Shown here one piece after another: positions 49,380 through 62,100 of a stretch of DNA of 64,000 bases. A program made the position numbers and the translations under genes. Each line of letters begins with the position of its first letter. Within the stretch, counting starts at the first letter, position 1. Location of the stretch: the NCBI RefSeq assembly GCF_027595985.1, contig NC_073306.1, positions 102,220,984 through 102,284,983 on the forward strand. The letters are read 5' to 3'. The notes beneath the pieces are model-generated. The model had not been told where the DNA came from. It worked only from the letters and a program-made list of their open reading frames with translations, and made no database searches. Source of the DNA: Sorex araneus (lineage: Eukaryota > Chordata > Mammalia > Eulipotyphla > Soricidae).

Positions 49380-50300
49380 CACAAAGCTCAGCAACAACAA
49401 AACAAATAATCTCATCCAAAATATGGAGATAGTAGGTAAACGGACCTTTACCAAAGAGGAAATCAGGGAAGAACAAATGACAATGACAATGAGATATCAC
49501 CTCACAGACAGTAAGAATGTTACATATAAAGAAGACTAGAAACAGCCAATATTTGGGGGGCAGGGGAGTGGTGAAAGAAGATACTCATTCACTTTTTGTG
49601 GCAATGTTGTCTGATCAGCCTCTATGGAAAACAGTATATTAATTCTAAAAAGTTAATATAGAGTTTTCATATGATGGAGCAATTCCACTTATTGACCCTA
49701 AGAACAAAAAAATACAATAATTCAAAGGGATATATACATACATATACAGACATATGTATATATACACATATATGTATATGCATATATACCCTTGAATATA
49801 TAATATATACATACCAATATTCATTGCAGCACTTAGCACAAAAGTCAGGATACAAAAAACAACTTTTTGACAACAGATGAATAAAAAATAAAGGTACAAA
49901 ATAAAGGTACAGGGGCTGGGGTAATAGTAGAGCAGTGAAAGCGCTTGTCTTGTACACAGCTGACCAGGGTTCAATCTCCAGCACCCATATTGTCCCCTGA
50001 GCTCTCCATGAATTATTCCTGAATGTTGAGCCAGGAGTAAACCCTCAGCATTGCCAGGTGTGACCCCAAAACAAAATTAAAACAAAAAAAAATAGAAATG
50101 TACATATATACAATACAATGGAATATTGTGCAACTATAAGAAAGCATGGAATCTTGTAATATGCTGCAACTTGGATGAAATTATAAGGCATTATGTTAAC
50201 TAAAATAATTTTGCAGAAGATGAACAATACGTGATGCTCTCATATCTGCAAAATATAGAAAAGGAAAAAAAGTGTATTGACAGTAATAAATGAGATCAAA
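49380..50300 (+). mobile_element. L1 3' end, old, interrupted by a SINE
   Basis: ATGAGATATCACCTCACA, GGCAATGTTGTCTGATCAGC, TTCATTGCAGCACTTAGC, then AATGGAATATTGTGCAACTA after the SINE. The order matches L1 ORF2 end and 3'UTR. A TA/CA microsatellite interrupts it at about 49728-49815. Confidence 0.75.
49912..50090 (+). mobile_element. SINE type A nested in L1
   Basis: Complete copy from GGGGCTGGGGTAATAGTAG to GTGACCCCAAAACAAAA. Imperfect AAATAAAGGTACA / AATAGAAATGTACA borders. Confidence 0.88.
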
Positions 50301-50334
50301 CCCTTGGCCTTTGATTGAAAAATATTTTTTATTG

Positions 50335-50472
50335 GGGAAGGAATGACACATCCAGGATGAAACCTGGCTCTGTGTCTCAGGGTTCACTCCTAGTGGGCTC
50401 AGATGACCATATTGGATACCAGGATTTGAACTCATGTTGGAAGCATGTAAGACAAGCACTCAACCAGCCTCT
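50335..50472 (-). mobile_element. SINE type A, old
   Basis: Inverted GGTTCACTCCTAGTGGGCTC and GCATGTAAGACAAGCACTC. Confidence 0.7.
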
Positions 50473-51376
50473 GATTGTAGTGTCAGTTTTGAAGCAAGGA
50501 AATAATGCAGGAAGGAAGCAGTGGATTGGAGATAACATAGAGGCAGGAGTGGATGGTCTGGGACACTTAGGAAAGTATTTAAGATGCAGTAATTTTTCTG
50601 TCAATACTATCATGAAAGTTAACGCTGTTGTAATCATGTCACCAAAACCATAAAAAATCATAAATAAATTGCATGCTCTTAGAAGCTGAAAATAATTTTA
50701 CTCTTGTCTCTGTCTCACTGACATCAAAGTAAACAGCCAAATACAAGCACCTTAATTCTTCATAAGGGCCATCTGCAGGAGTGCTGGTGGGACGTTGGGG
50801 ATCATTCCCTGTAAAGCTCAGCCTGTTGCTATGGGCCTAATGGTTCCGTGCTCAAGCCTGGCGATGCTGAGACCACCAAAACCACACAGGTGGTCCTAGG
50901 GTTTGGGGGTGATAGGGCTATTACTGAAGTACTTGGGTAAACTCAAGCACTTTGTATGAAGACTGGTACTATGTAGGGAGAAACCAAGTTAGATATAATT
51001 TACAACAGGTTTCTGAAAATAAAATATATATTTTTTCTAGATTAACAAAAACTGACAAACATGATTAGATGAATAAAGCATGTCCAACTGGGAAATTTTG
51101 ACAAAGTTGAGAGCTGCCTGTTCTTAGAAATTTGTATTACCATAACACCAATTACTATGATTCTATCAAAATATGGATCTGGCTATATTCTGGATACTGC
51201 TCTAAGTTCTATACTTTTGGTGGTTGAGGTCAGGGAAGAAGCATACCCAGTAATGCTCAGTGACTGCATCTAGTTCTGTGCTCAGGATTATGAAATGGAA
51301 GGATTAAAATCAGGATCATGGTCACAGCTGGATGCTAGTGAACCTTTACACTCTCTCTCTAGCTTCAACCCTCAGT
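50473..51376. other. TMEM26 intron 1, mostly unassigned
   Basis: Weak SINE-like traces at about 51225-51350 (CAGTAATGCTCAGTGACTGC). The GC-richer part at 50770-50950 is unclassified. Confidence 0.4.
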
Positions 51377-51552
51377 ATTTTTCTGTTTGTTTGCTTTTGG
51401 GTCACACCCGATGATGCATATAAGTTACTCCTGGCTCTGCACTCAGGAATTATTCCTGGTGGTGCATGGACTTTATCAGATGGTTGGGATCTAGGTGTTA
51501 GGATTGACAGTCACGTGCAAAACAAGCGCCCTACCCACTGTACTCTCAGCTC
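51377..51552 (-). mobile_element. SINE type A
   Basis: Inverted GGGTCACACCCGATGATGC and TTACTCCTGGCTCTGCACTC. Confidence 0.85.
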
Positions 51553-51624
51553 TTTAAAAGTTGTTGTAGCCAATCCTAAGGTCTTTCAAAGTTGCATCCA
51601 TTGTTTTCATTTATTAAGTTTTGT

Positions 51625-51806
51625 GGCTTTTTATTTGTTTTGTTTTGGGGGGCCACGCCTGGTGTTCCTCAGGGCTTTCTTCTAACTCTGCACTCAAGGA
51701 ACATACACTTGGTAGGACTCAGAGCACGATATATGGTACCAAAAATTGAACTTGGGTCCTCTGAGTACAAGGCAAGTACCCTATCCACTGTACTATCATT
51801 CCAGCC
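51625..51806 (-). mobile_element. SINE type A
   Basis: Inverted GGGGGGCCACGCCTGGTG, GTACTATCATTCCAGCC; in tandem with the copy at 51377. Confidence 0.85.
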
Positions 51807-52803
51807 ACCTAGTCAGTTTGTTTTATCGAAAAAAAATATTGTCATACAGAACTAATTGGTGACACCTCCTATAGCCACCACCATGTCAACTACTGGCCCA
51901 GACCATAGATTCTGAAGTCTCTGTACATCTTCTAATTTCTCAGTACTGAAATTCCATTAGGAGCACCAAAATTTGATGGGAAAGTAACATAAAAGCCAAC
52001 TCAACTCAACTCTTTTTTGTTTGTTTGTTTAAAAGAATAACACTGTGAGCTCAACCAAGAGCAACAAAGAGCTGAATTCTTAGACAAGGACTTAACAACC
52101 TGTGATCAGATACAACATTTTTCACATAAAAATTGATTTTATACCTCTTGATTTTAATATTGAAGCTTTGTTATCAATTTAAACTTTAGAATTCTATCAA
52201 CAGTTGTGGCTTTTGTCTAAACTAAATTAAAAATTATAAATATTGTCCTACAAAGTAGTAATTTCAACTGTAACTTTGTAAATTATGTTTTTCACAAAAT
52301 AGTTATTCCATGATATTTTCAATTTAGTCCTGCAATGAATTATATTTACATCAACTCAGCATTAACCTAGGACTAGGATTCAGTGTTCTGCTTTCTAAAA
52401 ATGATAGTTACTGTTGTTTTCTTATTAAATTACATTCATTTACTTTAACAACATTTAACAATATAAATGAGCAAGTAGCAGAAACACAACCACAATATCA
52501 CCCTCTTTAGCTTTGATGTTTCACATATAATGAGGATTCTAGTATTCTAATCATATGCATAAATTTAAAAATAGATATTTAAGTGAAGCAAAAATAATAT
52601 TCCAAAGTTACTTTGTTATGAATAGTGATTCTATTTATATTTTTTCCACAAGTCCTATTCAACATAATTAGAATGTGATTGCAAGAGTACTAGATCCAAA
52701 TTTCAAAATCTCAGACTAAACTGCCTTGACTGTTTTAAAAATACTTCTGAAACATTTTATAATCATAGTCCTATTTTCATAGAAATCAAGAATTAGTTTG
52801 TGA
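51807..52803. other. TMEM26 intron 1, unassigned
   Basis: 1 kb of AT-rich intron with no recognised element. Confidence 0.5.
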
Positions 52804-52974
52804 GGGGCCGGAGTGATAGTATAGTGGGCAGGGCATTTGCCTTGTACACAGCTAACCTGGGTTTGATCCCCAGCATCGCATAAGGTCCACCCATGCAGTG
52901 CCAGGAGTAATCCTGAGTGCAGAGCCAGAGTAACCTCTGAACATCATCAGGTGTGACCCAAAAAAGGTAAAAAA
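52804..52974 (+). mobile_element. SINE type A
   Basis: Head GGGGCCGGAGTGATAGTATAG, body AGTGCCAGGAGTAATCCTGAG and end GTGTGACCCAAAAAAGG. Confidence 0.9.
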
Positions 52975-53799
52975 GTAATACATTAGATTGTTATTATTTT
53001 TGAACCCATAAACCTTACATTTAAACATATTCTGTCTATTCAATATGCAGACTCATTTCTCTAGGTGAATTTCCCAGTTTTTTATTTTCATCTGGACTGC
53101 TCAGCAGGAACATTTTATTAGTACACAGAGGAAAGGAGGCCGTTACAACAGCCTAATTAAATCATTGACCTTCCTGCACATGCGCATGCTCAGCAAGCAC
53201 TTAATGTACTCGTGGAACATACAAATCCTGAAAGTCTGGAAAGTCACTAATTCAATCCCAAATGCTACCAATTTTTCATATTATCTCTCATTCATTTCAT
53301 AGCTCCTCCTGTCCTAGAGACCCTTGTCTGAACTGGCCTTAGAAAGGGAATGGAACCACAACTAAATGTTTATAAGCTCATAAGAACACCACCCCCAGCA
53401 GCTCCCCCTCCCCACATACACACTGAACAAAAAAATTATATGTGAGGTGTGTATGCTTTAATAGTCATCCAAGTCAAATGATAAATTTGTCTGGTTCTGT
53501 GGGTGAGCAGACTAATAGCAAGAACAGAAGAGACAGAGAGGAATTTCATATGGGTTGTGACTATTCACTGCAATAAAATTTTCCAATCTGCATACTTCTA
53601 ATGCCCTTGAAGAATGCCTGTACTTAGGCTTTATGTAATACCACTGAAAATCAATATTAGGGTTTTTAAATGTAATTCTCAGTGATTGTCATTTCCTGAC
53701 AGTTACTTTTTAAAGTATATTCAAAATTATAACTTAAACTGTTTCAAAATAAATCCTACAAAAATAAAATAAGAAACCAAAATTAATCCTACATATCTC
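52975..53799. other. TMEM26 intron 1, repeat-poor
   Basis: No recognised element. The 53085-53230 part (CATTTTATTAGTACACAG to GCATGCTCAGCAAGCAC) is more balanced in base composition. Confidence 0.45.
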
Positions 53800-54835
53800 A
53801 CTTAATTAAAAACCTTTTAAGACTATCATGCACAAAAATCAATTCAAATAGATTAAAGACCCTATTATCAGATCTGCATTCATACATTTTATTAAGGAAA
53901 GTATAGGCAGATTTCATGACACTGATTCTAGAGGCATCTTCAATAATTCAATGCTATTGGCCAAGAAAACAGAAACAAAGATAACATATGGGATTGAATC
54001 AAATTGTGAAATTTCTGAACTGCAAAAATAAATGATGACCCGAGTAAAAGACACTCCACAGACTGTGAGAAAATAATTGCTTATCGCCCTTTTGCGAAAC
54101 AACATGCACACTTCTCAAAAACTAAGAACTGAGCTTCTATATGACTCAGCAATTCCACTTCTTGTCATCTAGCCCAAAGGCTCAGAAGCATGTTGAGAAA
54201 AGATCATTGTGTTCCCATATTCACTGAAGCACTGTACACAATAACTTAAATCTGAAAACATCCCAAGTACCCCAAAACAGAGGACTGGATAAAGAAACTA
54301 TGGTACATATACATAATAGAATGCTAATTAGCTACAAGAAAAGATGAAGTCATGCAATTTGCCACTAAGTGAATGGAACTGTAGAGTATCTGGCTGCGAG
54401 TGAAGTTTGCTAGGAGATGGAGAGCTACAGAATGAGCTGTGCCATATGCGTGATGTAAAGGAGCATAGTAAGGGAATAACAGAGAAACAGAATTTAAGAA
54501 CTGAACTAACTACAGTGGGGAGATAGTGACGAAAGGGGAGAAATAAAAATGGTGATGGTGGTGGTGGTGGTGGACACAGACAATGATGGAGGGAAATGGA
54601 CAGTCTGCTCTAAGGATATAGAGTTGAAACACTAAATGCATGAAATCTGGGACTTCCCAGCATCCCATATGGTACCCTGAGCACCACCAAGAGTGATTCC
54701 TGAGTGTAGAACCAGGAGTAACCTCTGAGCATAGCCAGATGTGACCAGAAAGCTAAATAAATGATAAATAAATGCATGAAACCCAACACTAACATAACAT
54801 AGATCACAGTAACTAAAACAAAATTTTAAAAAATT
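53800..54835 (+). mobile_element. L1 ORF2 end and 3'UTR, old, interrupted by a SINE
   Basis: Matches the L1 at 41195-43715 in order: ATTAAAGACCCTATTATC, GACTGTGAGAAAATAATTGC, GACTCAGCAATTCCACTTCT, TTCACTGAAGCACTGTACAC, GGATAAAGAAACTATGGTAC. Decayed frames. A (GGT)n run lies at about 54552-54574. Confidence 0.82.
54646..54768 (+). mobile_element. SINE type A, 5'-truncated, with target-site duplication
   Basis: Starts inside the SINE at CCCAGCATCCCATATGG and ends in an AAATAAATGATAAA tail. TAAATGCATGAAA at 54633-54645 and 54769-54781 encloses it. Confidence 0.92.
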
Positions 54836-55639
54836 CTAAGTATACTCAAAGCCAGAACATACTTTATTAAAACTTGAAGCTGTTCAAGTTTCAACAGTAT
54901 CAGTGTGATTAAACTAGTTACAGAGACAAAACATGGATCAACTACTGTATAGACAAAAAAAAAATCATGCTGCCATATTTCCTCAGTCTTAAAAACCTTT
55001 CCCCCATCCTACTCTTGTTTAACATGCAATTATTTTAAATATTATAATTCACTTACCTGAAAAAAATGTTCTTGTTTAACAAGCCTAATTTACTGATTGA
55101 ACCTGCATTCTACTACCTTTCTGGTATTTTGGATGTAAGTTGTAGGCAATTATTTGTTCTCTGAATTGTAGCTTTTTCCTCTTCTCATATAAATATATGT
55201 ATTTTAATTTTTTCAAAAACATAGACCTAGTAATATAAATGCTCACTCAACAAAGTGGTGAACTTATACAGTAATGACTTGTAGGAATTTAAATACTTTC
55301 TAAGAGGATGAATTAATTTTGAATACTGCTTATGTAATGCTTCAATTTTCATTGTGTGGAAGACAGTGACGTTTATTTCTGTTTCATAGAAAATAATGAT
55401 CTTCATTGAAGTCATCACTTAAAGACAACATGGAATTTTTCCCTTTGCGTTTCCTTTTTTATCCTATTTTTTAAAATAATGCTTGTGCTACAATGTCTCT
55501 GAGCCTCGTTCTTTCATAGTATGGCCTTTTTCTACATTCTTTTCTAGGTAAAGCCATACCATAAGCAAGTCATTGGTTTTTACTGAACCAATTTTTTAAA
55601 AAGACAAGAAATATGACACTTTCTTTACTAGAGGAGATC
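54836..55639. other. TMEM26 intron 1, unassigned
   Basis: No recognised element. Confidence 0.5.
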
Positions 55640-55811
55640 TTTTATTTATTTTTATTGTTGTTGTTGTTTGGGGCCACATTTGGTGTTAGTCTGGGCTTAC
55701 TTCTATTTCTGTGCTCAGGGGTCACTCTTGGGAGGATTTATGGGACTATATATGCTGTCAGGGATGGAATCTTGTCAGCTTTTACCTGCTTTATACTATG
55801 TCTCTGGTCCT
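55640..55811 (-). mobile_element. SINE type A, old
   Basis: Inverted TTGGGGCCACATTTGGTG and GTGCTCAGGGGTCACTCTTG. Confidence 0.8.
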
Positions 55812-56324
55812 AGAGGAAATCCTTTTTATTCTAAAAATTTGTACTGACACTTTTACTCTCCAAAACCCAATTTAGTAGTTGAATGGGGAGCACAATCTCT
55901 AAGTCTTGGCTTTGGGCTTCCTCATTTACAAGTAATAGCAAAATACTATCATCCGAGTTATGTATAGAGTGATTGTGGTAATAAATGTCATGCTATTTTC
56001 TGATTCAATGAATGTGAGTGCTCATCAGATGCTGGAAATAATTCCTATGATTTATTATTATTAATTGTGACCTTAGAAAAATGATTAAGCCTTAATGTGC
56101 AGCAGTATCTTTATAACAAAATAGAAGGGATGAAAACTAATTCATAAGGCTACTGTGAGGATCACAAGAGATAATGCATGTAAAGCAGGCATAGGGCATT
56201 GTCAATACTCGATAATTAATAACTGCTATCACTTCTATTGTCCATATCACCATCACTTTTAACACCATTCTCATCACTGGTATTAAAAGACTGTCAAAAA
56301 ATAGAATAATCAGTTTATTGGAGA
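55812..56324. other. TMEM26 intron 1, unassigned
   Basis: No recognised element. Confidence 0.5.
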
Positions 56325-56623
56325 CTGTATCACTGTCACTGTCATCCTGACATTGTGTACAGTGTTTTACAGCTAGTTGTCACTGTCACTGTCATTCTGT
56401 TGCTCATCAATTTTCTTGAGCAGGCACCAGTAACGTGTCCAACGTGAGACTTGTTACTGTTTTTGCTATGTGGAATATGCCATGGGTAGCTTGCCAGGCT
56501 CTGCCATGCAGGCAAGATACTCTTGATAGCTTGCTGGGCTCTTCGAGAAGGGCAGAGGAATTGAACCCAGGTCCACTGCGTGCAAGGCAAACACCCTACC
56601 TGCTGTGCTATCACTCCAGCCCT
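56325..56623 (-). mobile_element. SINE type B with a split, duplicated tail
   Basis: The inverted tail TCACTGTCACTGTCATCCTG occurs twice (about 56331-56350 and 56380-56398), separated by about 30 bp of other sequence. Full body and inverted head GTGCTATCACTCCAGCCC. GGAGACT borders near 56318 and 56626. Confidence 0.88.
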
Positions 56624-57196
56624 ATCGGAGACTATTTTAGGTATATTTAAAAGGTTTGTCAAACTGGAGCATCAATCAGAGAAATAAGAAAGCAAAGAAG
56701 TACTCCAGGAGCTTGCTAGGGCTGGCAGCTGAAAAATATATATATACAGTAGGAGGACACTCAATTTTATCTCAACAATTATTAATTTTATCATAATAAA
56801 CATATAACATTGAATCAATTGTACATCCAATAGTTCTTAGAGATCAGTAAGTCAAAATAAATATAAACTGTAATCCCCCATCTTAAAATAATCATGGGTG
56901 ATAGGTTTATACTAAGAGAAATAAAATAAAGTGTCTCCACTGTGGCATTTCATATTTATAATCTCGATGTTCCTAATATTATTTTAATATAACTCTGAAT
57001 TTTTTATTGCTTTATTCACACATATAAAATTTTCATCAAAAAATGCATTTTCTTTGACAAAGTGATTTATATACATAGGTCAGATAATGGTACTTCAGAG
57101 AAACTCCTAGAGTAGATGGGGCAGGCTCATGGAGAGTGAAGAGCTTGGATGAAAGGCTAATTTTCTATTGCTGTAATAAAAGTTAAACTACTCAGA
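56624..57196. other. TMEM26 intron 1, unassigned
   Basis: AT-rich, no recognised element. Confidence 0.5.
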
Positions 57197-57792
57197 TGTT
57201 GGTGCCCAACCAGAACTGTTAGGATAAGCCCGTGGAGACTGACCCGCAAGCGGGCAGGAACACAGGCCCAGTGAAAATGGGTGAGCCATGACTCGTGTGT
57301 CGGACTGGTTTGGAAAGGGTTAACATCTCTTCCTTTGGCTGCCTTTTAGCTCTTCGTATTACATAGACACAACCTTCCCTTTCTCACAGATCCCTGACCC
57401 AGCTCAGTTTTGGAATACAGACATTCTCTCATATCCCCTTATCACTACAGGTGCAAGGAGCTGAGCTCTTTGGCCTTGGATTCCTCTCTGGAGGCTGTGG
57501 TTCTTGAACTTGCAGACGTGACAGAACAACGTAGCCTTGATGTCTTGATGTCTCTCCTACCCCTATCAACCTCGATGATCAACCAACATCAACCGACATC
57601 AACCCTTTCCCCCATTAATGATTTCTTTGTACTGCATGCATTAGATGTGTGTACATAGTATAGTAAATAAAAAGGACCGTGGGACACTTCACCGCTTCTC
57701 TGCTAGAGCGAACAAGGAGCCTCTCCAGCAAATCTCATTTCTCTCGCATCTCTTATCTCAGTGCCTCCAACGGAAAGAATATGCACGCAACA
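57197..57792 (+). mobile_element. Solo LTR-like element
   Basis: A 596-bp GC-richer island with 5-bp inverted ends TGTTG...CAACA and an AATAAA at 57666-57671. A CT-rich, U5-like last 100 bp follows (CTTCACCGCTTCTCTGCTAG). No internal retroviral genes and no clear target-site duplication. Not related by eye to the LTR at 5167. The 82-codon frame at 57410-57658 lies inside it and is not a gene. Borders are tentative; the left edge could instead be TGTTAGG at 57217. Confidence 0.65.
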
Positions 57793-57894
57793 AGATGAAT
57801 TATTCAGATTTGTCCTGATGCTATATACCAAATTGTTTCACTTCCAGGAAAAAAGAAATACATAAAATTGAAAGGGAGAGATAGTTACTGATAA

Positions 57895-58071
57895 TTTTTT
57901 TTTTTTTGCTTTTTGGGTCACAACTGGCAGTGCACAGGGGTTACTCCTGGCTCTGCACTCAGGAATTACTTCTGGTGGTGCTCAGGGGACCGTACGGGAT
58001 GCTGGGATCGAACCTGGGTTGGCCGCGTGCAAGGCAAACGCCCTACCTGCTGTGCTATCACTCTAGCCCCA
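57895..58071 (-). mobile_element. SINE type A with target-site duplication
   Basis: Inverted, well preserved. AGTTACTGATAA at 57883-57894 and 58072-58083. Confidence 0.93.
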
Positions 58072-58313
58072 AGTTACTGATAAATTTATACTACGTAGCA
58101 CCCACACAAATTTGTACTATGTTTTTCTCCCAGTATGGGAAGCTATAAAACTGTATACATTTAAAAAATATTTTTATTGACTGATGTTTTATGATTTAAA
58201 ATACTGTTAATGTTGGTTTTCTGTTCACATACTTTTTATTTCTGTTATAGATGTCTCATTTGAACAAACTTATGGAGAAACATTATTCAATGGTTCCAAT
58301 TTTCTAGGAGTCC

Positions 58314-58487
58314 AGTGGCCAGAGAGGTAGTAGAGCAGGTAGGGTGTTTGCCTTCCACATAGTTCACATGGGTTCAATACTTGACACTCCATATGGTCCC
58401 TGAGCCACCAGGAATGATCTCTGAGCACAGATTCAGAAGTAAACCCTGAGCACTCCTGGGTGTGGTTCAAATATTAAAAGGAAAAAG
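58314..58487 (+). mobile_element. SINE type A
   Basis: GTGGCCAGAGAGGTAGTAGA, CATGGGTTCAATACTTGAC and CTCCTGGGTGTGGTTC. Confidence 0.85.
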
Positions 58488-58560
58488 AGCCACCCAATTT
58501 CCTGGGATACATTATGAATGCAAGCATAATTATTACTTTGATCTCAAGTCCATGTGAAAT

Positions 58561-58801
58561 CACTGTCACTGTCATCCTGTTGCTCATTGATTTGCTCGAG
58601 CGGGCACCAGTAACGTCTGATTGTGATACTTGTTGTTGCTGTTTTTGGCATACCGAATACACCATGGGTAGCTTGCCAGACTCTGCCACGTGGGCGAAAT
58701 ACTCTTAGTAACTTGCAGGGCTCTCCGAGACGGGTGGAAGAATTGAGCACAGGTCGGCTGTGTAAGGCGAATGCCCTACCACTGTGCTATCGCTCCAGCC
58801 C
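58561..58801 (-). mobile_element. SINE type B with target-site duplication
   Basis: Full-length inverted copy with CCATGTGAAAT at 58550-58560 and 58802-58812. Confidence 0.93.
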
Positions 58802-59016
58802 CCATGTGAAATAAAATAAGAAAACATGACTTCCTTTTGGGAGCAAACTGAAGCACTAAAACAAGCTAGAATAGAATTCTTCTTTCTAAAATTAAATTTG
58901 AATCACTACAAGTCATCATTTGCTGGTAACATTCAATGTCCTCCAAAATGAATCCAAATGTAAGTTACACCTTCGTGCTGAGCTCAAGACTCGGTTTATG
59001 AAACAAATATATATGG

Positions 59017-59178
59017 GCCAGAGAGATAGTACAGTGGATAAGATGCTTGCTTTGCATAGGGAGTACCCCAGTTCAAGTCCCAGCACCAAATATGGCCATC
59101 TGAACACCACCAGGAGCAATTTCTGAGCACAGGGCCAGGAGTGAGCCTTGAATAGTGCTGGGTGTAACCCCCAAACAT
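59017..59178 (+). mobile_element. SINE type A
   Basis: GGGCCAGAGAGATAGTACAG, CACCACCAGGAGCAATTTC and GGGTGTAACCCCCAAAC. Confidence 0.87.
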
Positions 59179-62100
59179 TTATAGGTACATGTTTATAATT
59201 ACATGATATTTATATAATGGATATTATGCCATTCTTAACATGAACTTGTAGTGGCATTGCTAATTCCAGTGCACAATGGAAAAATGTTACTGAAATAGCT
59301 ACAGATATAAGGAGAGATTTTAAGAAATCTGGGCAGTAAGTGTGAACACATCAGAAATAGTCCATCTGGTAGGTTAATTTCAAGTGTCCAAATTGGCTCT
59401 AACGAGATCACAGAACTTTTTTTTTCCAAATCTTCCCATCTTATCTTCTCCGATAGGAAAAGAATGATCAATAGGTAAAGCTTTTATATTTCCCAACTGT
59501 CCACACTGGAATTTTTGTAAATTATTTTGGTGGAAGATGATATATATCAAATACTACAGAATTACATCATATACCTTTTTTCTATACCACTCAGAAATTA
59601 TTCAAGATAAGACTTCGTGTGGTGTCTGTCAAATCTGTTTTTCATTTCTGCTGTCAGACATTCTCTATGCAATTGAACAATCAAAACAGATTTCATTGAA
59701 TTTTGTTTAATTGCTTGAATTTGAGATGAGTTTAAAATCGCTCTCTTCTGATTCCTAATTTGTCTTTCCTGTTTTCAGTTAGGAACCACCCAGACATTTT
59801 CTAATACATATTGTTTCAAATGAGATATGAAAAAAGATACAAAAGAAGAAATGTTTTTCTTGAAGAAGAGAAGAGACAATAAAAAGTAGGGGGAAAGTAT
59901 CCATCTCTCTTCTGGGAGTGCAACAGAGATGTTCCAAGGCACGCTTTGTTCCTCCCGCTCTTGTGCATTTTTCATCTCCCTGACTCTTCCCATGCTGCAC
60001 TCCCTTCCTCTGATAGATTCGGTTCAAATTTGTCCTTCCAAAAAAGGTCTACTAACCACCTGAGGACACTGTCACCTGGTTTTCCATTCTTCTATCACCC
60101 ATACTACACAGACTTGCAAGTTCTAACCATGCACAGGTTTACCTGCTTATTGTCACTTATTACTCATTTTTTCAGTATTTGCTTTATTTTCTGAGGCCCT
60201 GACTGAAATAAGAGTTATTTACTAGCAGGATTTCAACCGTTTTATTTTTCTCTTTTGTTAGATTTGATTGGTGGGAGGTGGGGGATTTGGAGACACTGGT
60301 GAAATCTGGTGGAGCTCGAGGGCTATTCCCAGCGTAAGGAAGAGAGGCCATTCCTAGTCGTTTTTAATGGGCCATGCAGTGCTTGGATGAAATCGTCTAC
60401 TAGCGTTAAATTCATTTTCTCGGTTCTTTGAGCTATCTCTCCAATTTCTCACGTGATCCATTTGCCTCCATACTCTTAACTCTCAATGTATAATACACAT
60501 TACACATTTTATGCATTTCAACTGAATGAAAAATTCTAAGGCTCTGTGCTTCCTCAGTGACATCTAAATTTCCAACACTCACATCACTTTTCCTTTGCCT
60601 CCCTTATCATTACTGACAGTCGCTGCATTCTTCTTTCCTAATGCATCATTTTTCCTGCTGCAGCTAAACCACTAAAGCACCCTCTCTCTCTGAGTCCCAT
60701 AATTATCCTACATAGAACTTTTCATCACCCCTTTGCCTTTTGAACTGTTCAAGTCTGCAGAAACTAAGAACTTGAACTTGAGCTTGGAGTCTCAATAGTC
60801 CTTTCTCCCAATTGTTCACTGTGAGCCAAGGCAAAATAGATGAACTGTTCCTGCTAAAATAAAGTAACCATTTCATCAAACAAAATAAATTAACTGTTTC
60901 AATCAAAAGGGTAAAAACCAGAAATTAGATAACTATGTTTGCTCTCAGGATCAAATGAGATCATCAGCACTTGGAGAAGTCTAAACATAGTAAATTCTAA
61001 AGGTATTTGTTTATTCCTAGTCTCACACAGTTAAATAATGAATGAAAATGTTACCTTTCATTTCCATCCCAAGTGTGTTTGTTTTTTGTTTTTACTGCCT
61101 GGCTATATAATATAGCAAGCTTATTTATGAGGCAAATCCACAAGAGAACTGAAAGTGATTGAACTTAAGAAGAGAAAAAAAAACAAAGATAACCAAATAG
61201 ATGAGGCATTTATTAGGTAAATTGTATCTGCATTATATTCTTGAAATTAGAATGAAAAGAATGTTTACAAATATGTACTTTTGTCAATAAATTCAACTTG
61301 GAGTTCTACTAATACTGAGATATTGTCTGATTTCAAATGAACAGAGTTCACACGTGTCACAAAAATACCCATTTTTACCTCCACTAAGATGTACTGTATT
61401 GATATTAAATAGAAAGCAACTAAAGTACTGTATTCTATTGGACTATCTGATGCTAGGTCACAGAGTCACTGCATTATTGTTCTGACAAAAGAAAATAAAG
61501 TTAGCGAAAAAGGAAAGCAAAAAATGACACAAATCTTTATCTTACAGACATGTAAATGAATATGCAAATGACATAATTACTCTATATAATTTTTAAAAAG
61601 CATATTACACTGTTATACAGTTACTAAATTAAATAATGCATGTTTTTATTGGCTCTCTCTCTATCCTATAGGAATCCAAGAAATCACACTTGTCCAACTG
61701 GCAAGTTATTAACTTTTCATTGAAATAACATTCTTGTCCCTGGACAGCTGAGCTCAGCCTCTCAAGTTCCATTTTCCCTTTCCAAAGGATAACTAATCAA
61801 ATATTTTTGGACAAGTATAATGCATTTATTACATTTCAAGAAATTTTGTTTTAATTCCCTTCTATAGATCTATTTATTATTCCATGATTTCTGCAAATTT
61901 AATTTATTTGGTACTATGTACAAGTTTTAGTGAAAAGCAAAATGAGCACTGCTTAAACCAGTCCAGACTAGTCTGAAGGAGGGTCATAGATCTGATGATA
62001 CAGGAAAAGAAACTTGCACCACATTTTTAGACAATTTAGATGTTATTTGGTTGGTTATTTTGTCTTGCAAACATTTAGTTTTACAAGTGGCAATTATTTT

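Noticed and set aside
57410-57658. Small open frame with a possible TMEM26 first exon or CpG promoter
   Set aside because: The GC-rich island is LTR-like, lies on the other strand and does not encode the expected N-terminus.
60260-60470. Possible old SINE on the minus strand
   Set aside because: Only scattered words resemble the family; the order of motifs is not convincing.
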